DNA of 64,000 bases from Nymphaea colorata (Eukaryota > Streptophyta > Magnoliopsida > Nymphaeales > Nymphaeaceae): positions 850,204 through 914,203 of the forward strand of contig NC_045139.1 in NCBI RefSeq assembly GCF_008831285.2. Direction: 5' to 3'. Every line of letters begins with the position of its first letter. The first letter of the stretch is position 1. This document shows positions 22,036 to 35,041 of this stretch, one piece after another. The notes below the pieces were generated by a model, which did no database searches, was not told the DNA's origin, and worked only from the letters and a program-made list of their open reading frames with translations. The translations under genes and the position numbers were made by a program.

Positions 22036-22800
22036 CTTCTATCACAATATTATTATCTCTATAATGTTTGGAAATAAAATTGTTGTTTTTTAAATTATAG
22101 GCTTTCAAAATAAAAATACTAAAATATTAAATATCAAATTTTTAGAAAAAGAAAAATATGCAGAAATACAAATACAAGACATTACTAATGAGGTGCATAG
22201 GGTAATTAAATAAATTAAAATATTTTCCATTTATGTAGTGTAAAAGGGGTTGCTTTGGATATCATTTTAGTATAGATCTTGACTTTCAATTTCAAATAAG
22301 TCGTGCGCACGCCTCTTCCTACACTACTTGTTCTTTACTTGAACTATATACTAATTAGGAAGGAAAATGGACTTGTTAAAAAATTATTTAGATGGAGCAA
22401 AAATTCAATTTTTATATATAATTTCGGAAGAAGTTTTAAAATATCTCTTGCGAGAAAAGCATCCGTTTTTTTTTTGTTGACAGGAGACGAATTTGTCTTA
22501 AAAAGGGGGTTTATAATAATTTTTAAATTAAAAATTAGAAGTGCCCTTTCGAATTGTTTTTTTCCCAAAAGTTGACCACCTATTTATCGTTTTTAAAAAA
22601 TTAAAACATGAAGAGATTTCCTATAATTTTTCTCTTAAGTTAAAAAATTTTAATTTAAATTTAAGAAAAACAGCTAAAAAATATTTTGTTCTAAAAAGTT
22701 TTTTATTTATTTTGGTACGAATAAATTTTATTGTCCCAACGAAAACTACAGTTTTTAAAGGTTTTAGACAAGGTGATAAGGCCAGGTACGCTATTTAGTG
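22036..22800. other. AT-rich intergenic DNA upstream of the tRNA synthetase
   Basis: Open frames on both strands arise from A/T runs and carry no motif. No gene is supported. Confidence 0.4.
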
Positions 22801-22818
22801 GGCCCCACAAGATCCCAC

Positions 22819-22927
22819 CACGTGGGGTCCACCAAGAGAATTTGGAATCTTGAATCTCAAGATATTTTTTCACTTTTATTCTCAATAAAAAAACGAAATA
22901 AATAAAAGTGGGGAAGACTAGGGTTTT
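22819..22927 (+). promoter_or_regulatory. G-box and telo-box-like elements in the GlnRS promoter
   Basis: CACGTG (22819-22824, within CCACCACGTGGGGTCC) is a canonical G-box. TAGGGTTTT (22919-22927) is a telo-box on the reverse strand (AAACCCTA), an element established as common in promoters of plant translation genes. A GA microsatellite at 22974-22996 then lies between these sites and the ATG at 23252. Whether the elements act is inference. Confidence 0.45.
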
Positions 22928-23251
22928 ATTGGCGCCACTCCCACCAAGGGAGACGAATACCGCCAGCTGAATCGGAGAGAGAGAGAGAGAGAGAGATCTA
23001 GCCATTGCCATTTTCCCGGGAAGCCCGAAAGGACAATAGGTTCGGTCAAAAACCAAGGTAGCTGAGACGGAGAGAGAAGGGCAAGAGGCCCATAAATCTC
23101 ATCCCTCGTTGGTCTCCTTCTTGTTCATCGTGGTCATCTTCTCCTTCTTCGTGGTGGTGTTCTGATTTTTGTCTTTCCGTTCAGAATTTTGTGGGTTTCT
23201 TCTTTGGGTGGTGAGGTTGTGGAGAATTTGACGTGAAAAGGGGGGAGAAAC

Positions 23252-26200
23252 ATGGGAGCCAAGAAGGAGGACGACGGGGAACTGCTGCATTCGTTCATGA
23301 GGATCGGGTTGAACGAGAAGACCGCAAAGAACACGCTTGTCAACGCGAAGCTGTCCGCGAATCTGGCAGCCGTCATCGACGAGGTTCGTAGGAGCTCCTT
23401 TCGTGCTTCGTTTGCGTTTATATTTCCGCTTTTGGCCTCTTCCTCCGCGGATATCAAATGGAAAAAATGAAGATGACAGGACTATAGTGCAAGAAGAATT
23501 CCAGTCGGTTATTATTGGTGATTTGTGTTTTTTTGAAGCTAGTTATGTTTTCTCTGTGAATTGAACTAATCGAAGACAATAATGAAGTTTTCGGTACTAA
23601 TAGAAGTCAGTAATGAAAAAATAAAGGGCTCTTAGTTGTTAATTATTCCACTCTATATGCGCAATAGTTCTAAATCGAAACTTTCGTGCTTGGTTTTAGA
23701 CTCGATTGAACCAGGATGAAATTACTCCTTTTGGGAGAATAACTTGGTGCCATTCGTTGATCCTTCATGTAAATGTTTTTCTTAATACATAGATAAAGAG
23801 AACGAATGAACATTACCCATAAAAAATATTCTTTCTTACTGGATATTGGAATTGATTTCTTTCTTGCAGGCAAATATTGAAAATGGCTGCGACAAATCTG
23901 TTGGCAACCTCTTGTACACGGTGCGTATTTATTTCACTATGTTTTATTATGCAAAATCCTTTTTTCTGGTGTAAGCATACGATCTTCTGTTTTTTATGTT
24001 TTCATGGACAGGTCGCAGCTAAATTTCCTGCTAATGCACTTGTTCATCGGCCACTTCTGCTCGATTATATTGTTACATTGAAGGTAACATCTGCTCTGCT
24101 TGCTCTTCGTGCTGAAGTTTGTGTCTTTGAGTTTGAGATTATGAATGTGGGGCAGCAAACAAGTAGAAAAAAATACAGTTTCCATTACAATTTTGGCTAC
24201 GGTATTGCAGTGCTACGATTTGATTTCCTGTGTTTTCCTGATACCTGTTTTCTGTTATTTATAAGTTGTTGACTTTAGTTCTTAATGATTTGAAATCGTT
24301 CTATCCTTAGTCTATATGTCAATGGGAGAATGCATTATTTTAATGCTTGTCAAACTTATGCTCTCCTGCAGATTAAGAAACAAGACCAGTTAGAAGCAGC
24401 TCTATCTTTTCTTGAACTCAAGGGACCTGAAAATTTTGAAGTAAAAGTTTTTGAAGAAGCTTGTGGTGTCGGTATGTTCTGAAATTAAGTTCTGAAAGGC
24501 CTATTTTCCAATTGATGTTCGTTCAATTAGCTGGATGATTTTCTTTCATGCCTTTTCCTCTTGGCAACTGGATTTGTGTTGGATTTCTTTTGTATACATG
24601 AGATTGTACTGAATGTTTGCCTTTGTGGGTAGCCCTAGTGATAGCTATCGGTATTTAGGGGAGAATTCAGACACTTAAGTGTCATTAGCAGAAAATGTAC
24701 TGAGCTTGTAATAAGTAGGGATTCTTGTCCTTTAGATGGGATGTCGATCTATTTACTGTAATCACCTATGAATAGGTGATTTGTGTTAACTTCAGCATGT
24801 AAAAGATTAATGAAATCTAATTTCCTAGCTGGGCTGGGAAATTAACCCTAATTTTGTGTAAGTGTATGTGTTCTTTCTTCCTGCTGGGCAGCAATCTGAT
24901 AGCCACAGGGAGCTATCATTTGGTAGAAGAGCCAGCTTAAGTAAACAAAGAGATATGATAGGGTGTGAGGTTCTTTCTGTGCTAGAAGGCTTCAAGAAGC
25001 AAGTGGAAGAGGAGCCTCAACTTATGACACCGTGACTGGAGACCATGTAATACAAGCATCAAGATACGGGCAGTCGGATGGCTGGAGTCGAGCAGAGCTG
25101 CAGAAGGTCGAGCACATTTTAGCAGCCCTGCAGACGTTCAAGGCATTCCTTCGTGAAGACTTGGAAAAGGTAAGCCCTCAGCCTACCCTTGAAAATACCT
25201 CTTTCTTCGAGCCGAATGGAGGAAGAGACCATTGAATGACCTCATCTCAACGGAGCACCACACCAAGGAGATGGGAGCACACGAGATCCCAATAACCTCG
25301 TCCAATGGGAGAAATAGCAGCCCATTCAAAATGCCTAAGATGGAATTTCCATGTTTCTCTAGGGAAGAAAAGAACCTCAAGGGGCTACGTGTCTACTGTG
25401 AAGAAAAGTGGACACTCGGGCATTTATGCAAGCGGTTGCACATGTATCTTGTTGACGAGGAGGAAGAAGACATATTCCACTTGAGGAAGAATCGGTTACT
25501 GGGACTGCAAACAAAGCAACATGGTTAGATCAGCCGCCAGAAATATTAGTCCATGTGCTGATTGGAGATTTTGTACCACAAATTATGAGGGTTGTGGGGT
25601 GTTTGAATGGAAGGTAAATTAGTATCCTTGTAGACACGGATCCACACGTAACTTTGTTTGCGAAAAAATGGTGAAGATGTGTGGATGCACTACTGTGGAG
25701 CAACCTGAGTTCACGGTTATAGTCGGCGATGGGGGTTCCTTGGTGTGTCGTGGATGTGCCCTCAAGAAACGATAGAGATCCAAGGTCCACAATTTTAGGT
25801 GGAGCTCAATCTTTAAGCCATGGTTGGAGTGGATTAAGCCATGATATGTTTCATGTCATAACATAAGCTACATTTCATAGTGTATTCTAAATTTGTAATG
25901 TTTGATATGAACACCTGGAATGGTATACTTTCTATTGAACCTAGTTTCAGGATTGTATTGTACTGTTTTTGTTCATAGTTACATTACACAAGTAACAGCA
26001 CAACACGTGTCATACAATATGTTATGTTGGACACCAATCCAGGAGAAGTACATTGTGGATAACTTATTCAGGTCATCAAATGTGCCCTTTATCTATTGCA
26101 AACTCAATATCTTTCCAGTTCATATGGAGCTTATATCTTGAGCTAGAGCAATCATAGAGTAGAATCTGCTCTTGGAATTAGAATAACGATGAATTCTGTT

Positions 26201-29200
26201 TGCTTTTAGTATGATAAGCTAAGAATAATTTATGCTGTGGATGGGTGACCTTAATAAATCAAATTAAAAGGAATATGCTTCTTATAACTGTTTTGGAAAT
26301 GAAAAGGCGGTTCTGCAAGAACAGCATAGCTTTTATGGAACTCACAACATGAACTAAGCTTTGTGATTAATATATCAATGAGTATTTTTTTTTTCTCCAT
26401 TAGCAAGCTTGTTTCTTGCTAGTCTATCATTTATATTTTGTCCTTGATGTACTCAGAAAGGTATGCATATTCAGAATGCTGGCATCCTTAATGCAATTAT
26501 CGTATTTCTGTTCCCTCTCTTCCTCAATAGGGATCGATGTTCCCATTGAAGAGATTATATCTACAGTTGAGAAGGTGTTGGAAGAGAACATGGCACAGAT
26601 ACTGGAGCAGCGGTATAGAATAAATGGTATTTCATCTTCTGTCATATATTTCTTCTTTTATCAATAATAGCTTTGCTCCGATGTGCAGTGTTACTGCTAG
26701 GCTCCTTTTTTAATCATATGCTATGCAGTACATGCCTGTACTACTATGTAAAAATGGACTTGGCTAAAAAAGCATTGCAGTCGTTTCAACATGGTTGGAC
26801 AGGGGTGCAGACATGCATGCTGCCCTGCGCTCACCAGCTACATTGCCAATGCTGTGTCGGGTGCAGTCCACATGCTCATGACTAGAGTAATCCAGGAATA
26901 GGTTATATGTAGACATGTGTTGTGATTAAGTTTTGTTAAAATGATCTACACTCTTGTGCGCACCTGTACCTGCTTTCCATGTGATATAGCTATACTTACA
27001 TCCATAAAGATTGTCAGTTTCTCTTCCTTTTCAATTTGATGCCTTGCAGCACACGCCTATGGAAACATGTTTTAAGTTTGCAAAGATATACAATCAGTAA
27101 TTAAATGGTAAAATTTGATTGTAAACACAAGCATATATCTTGGAAGTTCATAGGTGAATTTACAAGAAAGTAATGAATGAAAGGGAATTTCCAAATTGTT
27201 TGATTATGCATTAAGAAATAAATGATGTCTCAACATGTTGAAGGTACTTTAGAGAAATATCACTTTATACTTTAAAACACAATTACAGGTTTACAGATGC
27301 TAACCGGATTAGGTCATTCTGCAATTTTGCTAAGTTTAGGGGCGGGGATAGAGAATCACCTTAAATTTGCATGAGTTTCAACTTTGAAGCTTTGAAATAG
27401 CTGTCCTATGTATTCTGCTCAACTGTGAAGAAGAAAGGAAGCTGATAGTTTCAATGGCGGAGGATGAATTTCACAATTTGTTGATTTTATGACTATTTAA
27501 TGGATCAAATATGTTGACTGTTTAATGGATCAACAAATATGCTTTCATATGGAAGTCTCTCTTACATCAGAACTTAATCTTTCTTCCCCACTTTTTAGTT
27601 GGAAATCTATGTGGACAAGTGCGCGAGAGGCACCCATGGGCTGATGCAAGAAATATCAAGGTAGTGGATTACATGCATGATTGGTAAAATTAACCTTGTT
27701 TTTCCATTTTGCTTTGGCTCTCGACCATTCATGTGCTACGGCTTTTATAATACAGAAAGTGATAGATGAGAAGTTGTATGAGTTACTTGGTGAACGGAAT
27801 GAAGCAGACAATGAAAAACCTATTAAAAAGAAAAAAGAGAAGGCTGAGAAAGTGAAGGTAGTCTTTGTGATTTTTCTGCAACTAGGTTTGCTTCATGAAC
27901 ACTAACTGCCAGCTTTTCTGTTGCAATTTCTTCTAGGATGAAGTTCCTGTTGCAGATGTTTCTCCAGTCCCTCCTGAGGAAGAACTCAATCCTTTTCTCA
28001 TATTTCCTCAGCCAGAGGAAAATGTAAAGGTAATGCTAGATCCTGATTTTATGTTGTAATCGCTCTCTTCCCCAACTTGCTATTCCTTTTCAATATACAA
28101 CATGAAAAATTTGTTAAAGCCTTAAAGGTCAGAGGGAGCCACTCCATAATAAAGCAAGATAAAAGTTCATGAAATGAATCAGCATCAACATGATCAACAT
28201 GAAGGGGAGGAGGGGGAGAGGAGGGAGTGGGTAGGGAACTTTTTGGCTGCCAACTTCGAGATGATTGTATGAATCAACTGGAATACTGGATCTCTTCTTT
28301 TCTTTTCATACCAAATGTGTCACCATCTTATGCATGGATTCAGCTTTAAATTTAAAGTATTTGTTATCATTCTTATCATCATTAAGACGTTATTTTTATC
28401 ATTTTGTCTAGTTTTTTTCTTTTTTTTAAAAAATTTGTTATTAATTAACTTCTCATTTGTTTTGTTTTTACTTAATTTTTAGGAATTTTTCATTTTTAAA
28501 AAAAGTTTCCGAGATTTTTGCGTAATCTTCCTGATAGAAACTACTTTGTTGAAAAGTTCCAAAAAAAAACTTTGCCGTTTAAAACCCGAGAACAATATTC
28601 ATGCCTATGCCTACCATTCTTAATTTGTCAATCTTTTGAACCTCTAAAGGGCATAAAATATAATGTTCTTTAAGTTTCTTTATCTATTTTTCATCTTATT
28701 GTTCATGAATAAAGGCTTTCTGATCATTCTAATGACTAAATGCTTTGCTTGTTCTGTTAACTCTTGCTAACTAGTTTCTAATGGAAGATGCTTTCCACCG
28801 TCTGAAATGGGTATGTGACTTTATTCTGATTCTAATCCTTTTGGTGGTTCTCTTAGGTACATACTGAAATCCATTTCAGCAATGGTACAGTATGGAGGCC
28901 ACATAATACCAAAGATAAACTCAATAAGCACATGGAGATAACAAAGGGTAAAGTTTACACCCGTTTCCCTCCCGAACCAAATGGTTATCTCCATATTGGA
29001 CATGCAAAGGTAATTAATTGCCTATCTGTTAGAATGATAGGTTATTTCCTTTTCCCTTTTTTTGTTTTCGAGTACTTGTACTTACCGATGAGCCTTTTGC
29101 ATGTTATAACAGGCTATGTTTGTAAGCTTTGGTTTAGCAAAAGAAAGAAATGGGGACTGTTATCTCAGGTTGGATTTTCTCCACTCTCAATTTCTGGTTA

Positions 29201-32200
29201 AACTAGCGGCCCTTGCTTCTCAGCGTTTCATCCATTTTTCTTTTTTCTGAGTTCAAACTTCTGTTGCAGCTATCTTTTGTTTTTTTCTTGCTTTCACATT
29301 TACTTGGTCTCACTAGGTTTGATGATACAAATCCAGAAGCTGAAAAACAAGAATATATTGATCATATTCAGGAGATTGTTGAGTGGATGGGTTGGAAGCC
29401 TTTCAAGGTACAAAGTTGGTCTATGTCTAGAATTTTGTCATCTTGCTTGCATGAAGTATCTAACGAAGTTCATACTTTCACAGGTTACTTATACCAGTGA
29501 CTATTTTCAAATTCTTTATGACCTCGCAGTAGATCTGATAAAGAGAGGTTATGCATATGTTGACCATCAGGTGACAACTGGTTTGGCATTTGTTAGATAG
29601 TGTTTTCCTTGTAGAACATGTATTCATGAGCATGGTTTGCATATTTTTAGACTCCTGACGAGATAAAGGAATACAGAGAAAGAAAGGTAGATAGCCCATG
29701 GAGAAACCGGCCAATTGAGGAATCGTTGAAATTATTTGATGATATGAGGCGAGGTCTTATTGATGAAGGGAAGGCCACATTGAGGATGAAACAAGACATG
29801 CAAAGTGAGAATTACAACATGTATGACTTGATTGCATATCGGATAAAGGTAACTTTCGCTAATTTCTGTCTTTGTGTTGCTAATCCATGAGACATTGGCT
29901 AGAGATCTATGTTACTTAATTGCATGCAATTTATGGGAGATTTACATATCTTTGGTCTTCTAACATATTCCATGTGCATGCTTCATTCACCATATGTTGC
30001 CTACACTTTTGGATGGATGGCTTCTTAGTTTTCCACACAGTTACATATGAGCACTAATATGCTTTGATCACTTAAATTTTTCAACCTAGAAGTATCTGAA
30101 GAAAATGGAAATTTAATGTCCTATGTCTAGCACTTTGAAATGTCGTGTATAGAAATTGTCCAATGTGAGAAACCTCATACCTACACTAATTGAAGCCTGC
30201 TGTCTCTGATTTCCTCTCTGGAGTTGTAAAAGAGCCAAACATGATCGTGACATTTCATCGCTTTGGTTAGGATCATGCAGAATTGGCTATGAAAAATGTC
30301 TTCTTTTGACACAAAACTAAAGAGAGTACACTTTCTTTTTTCTGCTCATTATTTTGCTGGTCTTAATGTAATGGAAGGAAACCCCTTTTCCACATAGTTT
30401 GTGGGGCATATCTTGTCTAATTTCTCCTCGGTGTTTGTTGTGGCTCAACCTGCAAAGGTTCTCTCTCTCTCTCTCTGACATTGCAAACGACTTCACTTAG
30501 GAGATCGTGGTGTTCTGTGTCCTCTAAAGCTTCTTCATTCTGTGGCCATTGTGGCCGTAACTGGCCTTTCAGTTGTAACATTCCACTTCCTTTCATCCGG
30601 CTCCGTAGTGTTGGGTCTGCTCTTCTTTCCACCAGCCCCACTACTCCTCTCCCCCACTCTTTGCAGGTTCGGTCTTTCCTGTCAAGGCATTTTCGCTTTC
30701 AACTGATTTGTTGGTTCCAACATCCGGCTTTTATGTGGGCAGCCTTTGGGTGCTTGCCTGTGGTACAATTTTTGTCGTCCTTGTCAGGCTACCATGGTAA
30801 CCTCGCTTGTGGTGTTATTGTTTTTGATGGCTTCCTCCCCACCCTTTTGTTTTTGTTTCGCTTACTGTGGTTTTTTCCTTTATTCTGTCTCTTGCACCCC
30901 TACTTCTTTGGTTCCTCCTCACCATTACTTTGCTCCTTGTCGCCTCCCTTTGCCTCTCCATCCTCCTTGCCTTCCTCTCTTGTCTCCTCTCCTCATGTCT
31001 CCCTAAGCCCCTTACTTCTCTCTCTCTTCCGTCCCGCTCCTTGCTTTCGACCATCATTGGCCAAGCGTTTTAGTAATATTATGCTTGTATGTCTATTTCT
31101 CTCTCTTGTGTACTCTTTATGGTATAAGATTTAGTTTTAGATTTTGTTACAGTTACACAGTAGAACTTTTATGCATCTTCACTTATTCTTTTTCTGTTGT
31201 TCTCTAGTTCACTCCTCATCCGCATTCAGGGGACAAATGGTGTGTTTATCCAAGCTATGATTATGCTCATTGTCTTGTGGATGCTATTGAGAATGTAACT
31301 CATTCGGTAAGCTATTTCTTCTTTTCTATGTTGATTTGTTTTACTTTTTGGAGCTATGGCCCTGCAATCTGCATTGTTGAGGTGTTAATGCTTAGTTGCT
31401 TATTTGTAGCTGTGCACTCTTGAGTTTGAGACTCGCCGTGCATCATACTATTGGCTGTTGGAGGCATTGGACCTCTATTTGCCCTATGTATGGGAGTACT
31501 CACGTTTGAATGTCACCAATACTGTCATGTCCAAACGAAAGGTTTGTAATCCAGCAAGATAATGTCAATATATTTAAAAGTTTTCATGCAATTTGCATCT
31601 CAGTTTTTAGTTACTCTTTTTTCCTTTGTAGTTGAATCGTCTTGTGACTGAGAGGTGGGTAGATGGCTGGGATGATCCCCGATTAATGACACTAGCCGGC
31701 TTACGACGTAGAGGAGTGACTTCAAGTTCTATCAATGCATTTGTGCGGGGCATTGGAATCACCAGAAGGTAATAAACTTATTCTTCTATAACCTACTTAT
31801 CTCACCAACAATTCTTTGTCTATCATATCATATGTTGAAATTAACAAGTCTTCGTAAAAAATAGTCTTGCTTATGTGCAGGGTACTTGTTGGCATTTCAT
31901 TTGTTTTTCTGTCATTTAAGACACTTTGATGTAATCAGATGGTCAAACAGCAGTTTTATGCATGTTTGTGGACAGCAATGTCGTAAAAAACTACACCAGG
32001 GACATGGTTTTGCTGAACAAATACTGCATATCGGCCAATGCATATCTGTCTGCACTGCGCTATTTTTCAATTCTATGAATTTAAAAATAATTAGAAATAT
32101 TTTAAATTGATTCCACAATGAAGAAAAAAATAGAACGTGTCGGCCGAGGGCCCAATGGGATGCGTATCAGATGGCACACTCAGATACGGAGAGATATTGA

Positions 32201-35041
32201 TAACATGGGTGGAAAGTCAACATATTTTTTGAAATGTTTTGAAAAATATGAAAACATGGACTCTAAGGATATTTTTACTTCGGTATGTGATTCCTCAACT
32301 TAAAAAATGCTTGTGATTCCTTATCACAGTTATAGAAGGTTGACCGGACATATAAAAAAAATGTAGCCTTTGATTTTTTATTGCTTATGATTTATGAAAT
32401 CAAATACCCTTTAACTTGTGATTCTGGACTAAAGGTGTGGTCGCTTGCCAAAAGGACAATGGCTGAGAAAAGACGATTATGATATTCAAGCTTGTGGTTT
32501 CTCAATGGCAATCATAACAAGCACACCTTAGAGGAAATTGGGCTGAAAATATGAAAAAGAAAGTGATGTATATTGTTGAAAAGTGAAATGTGAACAAGTA
32601 GTTGAAGGTACTTATCCTTGAGATCCTTAAATGGTACACGCAGTCTAGAGACAAATCTATTTAGATAATGTATATTGGCTACGAAAAATGAATGTTCTGT
32701 AATGGCCAAAAACTGTGACAGAGAATTTAGGAGACAATATTTCTTAATTCACTTGTACTAAATGAGGCAAATAACGTTTAGTAATATGATCAAATTTGTT
32801 ACCCTTGCAGCTGACCCATCTTCACAAAAGCTTATTAAACCTTAGCTATTGGGTTCTGCTTTTTTCTATTTGGATTGGTTTGATTTCTTTTTAGCTATAC
32901 TGCATCATTCATTTTTATTTTTTCTCATGGATATTTTTGCTGCTTTTGATGCAGTGACAATAGCATGATTCGTCTAGACCGCCTTGAATTTCATATAAGA
33001 GAAGAACTGAATAGAACTGCACCTCGTACTATGGTTGTAACTTATCCTCTTAAGGTAATATAATTGAACCATTTTGGCATTTGTTGATTTTGTGTAAAGA
33101 ATGTTGAAAAAATGATTGTATTTTCAGGTGGTTATTACAAATTTAGAACCAGGCACCATTATAAATCTTGATGCCAAGAAGTGGCCTGATGCTCATGCTG
33201 ATGATGCGTCTGCATTCTATAAGGTAAAGTTGTTAACTTTTCCATACCTTTCAATGAAAGAAATGCAAGGGATGTAGGTTGAACCTGAAAGCCTCCTGCC
33301 CTCCAGCTTCACCTGCCATTGGTTGTTTATCTGTGTTGTTGTCCTTTATTGGCTATTCTGGAAGGAATCAAAATACACGACTAATTGGCATCCATCTAGA
33401 CATAAATGTCCAATCAAAATTTAATGTAGAGAAAAACCTGTATTTGTGTGTGCATGTGCATGTGTATGCACACACATGTTGTGCATGTCTCTGCCCGATG
33501 GAGTCCATATACAACTGAGCCAAATCATGCCAAAATGTGGCTGACTTGGACTTGCAAGACTTGTTGGTGATTCTCTGGGTTCATTAGCCCAGAGGCTGCA
33601 TCTGGATTCTGCAGCCATGTCCATCTAGTGAGCAAGTGTGAAGCTATTTATTGCAATTGTCTATGGTGGTAGAACATTGCTCTGGCTGTTTATGACGTTG
33701 TGTACTTGGAAAGAAAATGCTGCAGAATTGGTTCTGCTTTGTCAGAAGGGCAGCAAGCACATTTGCCTTGATCTTTCTGCAGATTAAGCTAGTATGCAAA
33801 TCTTTCGTGGATTAGATCTCATTTCTGTATCCGTTTACTACTTGTGTGGGTCCTGCAGGTTCCTTTTACAAATGTGGTTTATATTGAACAATCAGATTTC
33901 CGGATTAAGGATTCAAAGGATTATTATGGCCTTGCTCCTGGTAAAAGTGTCTTGCTCAGGTATACTGTTTGTGTAATCTCTCTTAGAAATTTATGGCAGT
34001 ATATTTTCTCTTCTGTGTATATCTTCAGTGTTAAGGTTTTCATCTTCCCAATCTTTCCAGTGTATTAGTATATAGCTGAAATGTTACAGTTCACGCTTTA
34101 AATCTAATAAGAGGTCACTTCTTTTTGTTGCAGATATGCATTTCCGATAAAATGTACTGAAGTTATATATGGTGATGATAAAGAGACAATTGTAGAGATA
34201 AGAGCTGAATATGATCCTTTGAAAAAGTCAAAGCCGAAGGTTCAGTTTTTTGCTGTTGTCTGTTTTCCTATTTAGATGCATTTCTAATGCTGCAATAATA
34301 TGGTTAAATATCAAAACATGATGCAGGGTGTCCTACATTGGGTGGCACAACCTTCACCGGGGGTGGACCCACTCAAAGTGGAAGTGAGATTGTTTGACAA
34401 ATTGTTCCTGTCAGAGGTAAACTTAACTTAATTGTCTCAAGAAATGACTTTTTTAGAGAATTCCTTAGTCCTAAATATTCATGACATTAGTTTTCATGCA
34501 TCAGAACCCAGCAGAACTGGATAATTGGCTTGGTGACCTCAATCCCAATTCCAAAGAGGTGATACCAGCGGCATATGCAGTGCCAACTCTAGCAAGTGCT
34601 GTATTGGGAGACAAATTTCAGTTTGAACGTCTCGGTATTATCATGGATCTTTTGCTTGATGCTTCTTTGTTGACCTGTGATAGAAAGATGATTGTAGTTT
34701 GCATTCGTCGGATTCAACAAATTATAAATGCCAAAGTTCATGTTACTGTAAGCAATTGGCTCTTTGAGGCAGCCAAGAGATGCCTCTTCTTGATGTTAAT
34801 ACTCATGGTAAAACCTGAATATTTTAGGCTCACATAGAGTGATAGAACCATAGTACCAGGTCGAGTCTGGACATGGCGTTTCTGCAGTACAATGTAGTTC
34901 TCAAATTCACTTGTAATCATTTGTGCGTTTTCTCTTTTAACAGGTTACTTTTCAGTGGATCCGGACTCTACGTCTGAGAAAATTGTCTTCAACAGAACTG
35001 TGACCTTACGTGATTCATATACCAAGGGCGGAAATAAGTAA
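23252..35041 (+). CDS. GlnRS: Glutaminyl-tRNA synthetase, complete 23-exon gene
   Basis: Exons: 23252-23383, 23870-23920, 24012-24083, 24372-24471, 26531-26626, 27599-27660, 27756-27857, 27937-28029, 28857-29009, 29113-29168, 29317-29407, 29484-29570, 29651-29848, 31208-31306, 31410-31541, 31632-31768, 32955-33054, 33128-33223, 33859-33959, 34134-34239, 34327-34416, 34505-34634, 34944-35041. All junctions are GT-AG and in phase, giving 793 aa, the usual plant length. Residues 1-185 form the eukaryote-specific N-terminal domain; a Lys/Glu-rich linker follows at about 200. The class I catalytic domain has [11 protein letters not shown] (HIGH at 282-285) and VMSKRK (KMSKS loop, 503-508). The C-terminal beta-barrels bind the anticodon and end in [14 protein letters not shown]. 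The enzyme charges tRNA-Gln with glutamine using ATP. Family knowledge: in Arabidopsis the single gene (OVA9) is essential for ovule development. No obvious organelle targeting peptide is present. Confidence 0.97.
25000..25835 (+). mobile_element. Decayed Ty3/gypsy gag-protease fragment in GlnRS intron 4
   Basis: Within the 2.06-kb intron 4 (24472-26530), a gag-like region is followed by a degenerate CCHC knuckle context ([13 protein letters not shown] at about 25398) and then a retroviral-type aspartic protease region around the LVDT motif at about 25630. Further on come [14 protein letters not shown] and related words on a shifted frame. Stops and frameshifts (for example right after the LVDT motif) break the frame. 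No reverse transcriptase, integrase or LTR was found in the intron, so this is a short fossil on the sense strand of the host gene. Confidence 0.75.
28355..28598 (+). repeat. AT-rich interspersed repeat in GlnRS intron 8, copy 3
   Basis: Ends with AAAAAAAAACTTTGCCGTTT followed by AAAACCCGAGA, matching the 3' end of the copies at 8.5 and 17.45 kb (CCTCGCCGTTTAAAACCCTG). Upstream it has the same T-run/A-run structure and TTATCATCATTAAGAC. Confidence 0.6.
30420..31075. other. C/T-rich insertion-like segment in GlnRS intron 13
   Basis: Intron 13 (29849-31207) is longer than most introns of this gene. Its middle is pyrimidine-rich and less AT-rich than neighbouring introns, starting with a (CT)n run at about 30459. 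One plus-strand frame of about 217 codons is open and contains a Cys-rich patch ([13 protein letters not shown]), but no full zinc knuckle and no known family. An old retroelement fragment is possible. Confidence 0.3.

Noticed and set aside
30481-31134. A 217-codon plus-strand frame in GlnRS intron 13
   Set aside because: Leu/Ser/Phe-rich low-complexity translation of pyrimidine-rich DNA with no conserved domain. It is kept only as a compositional observation.
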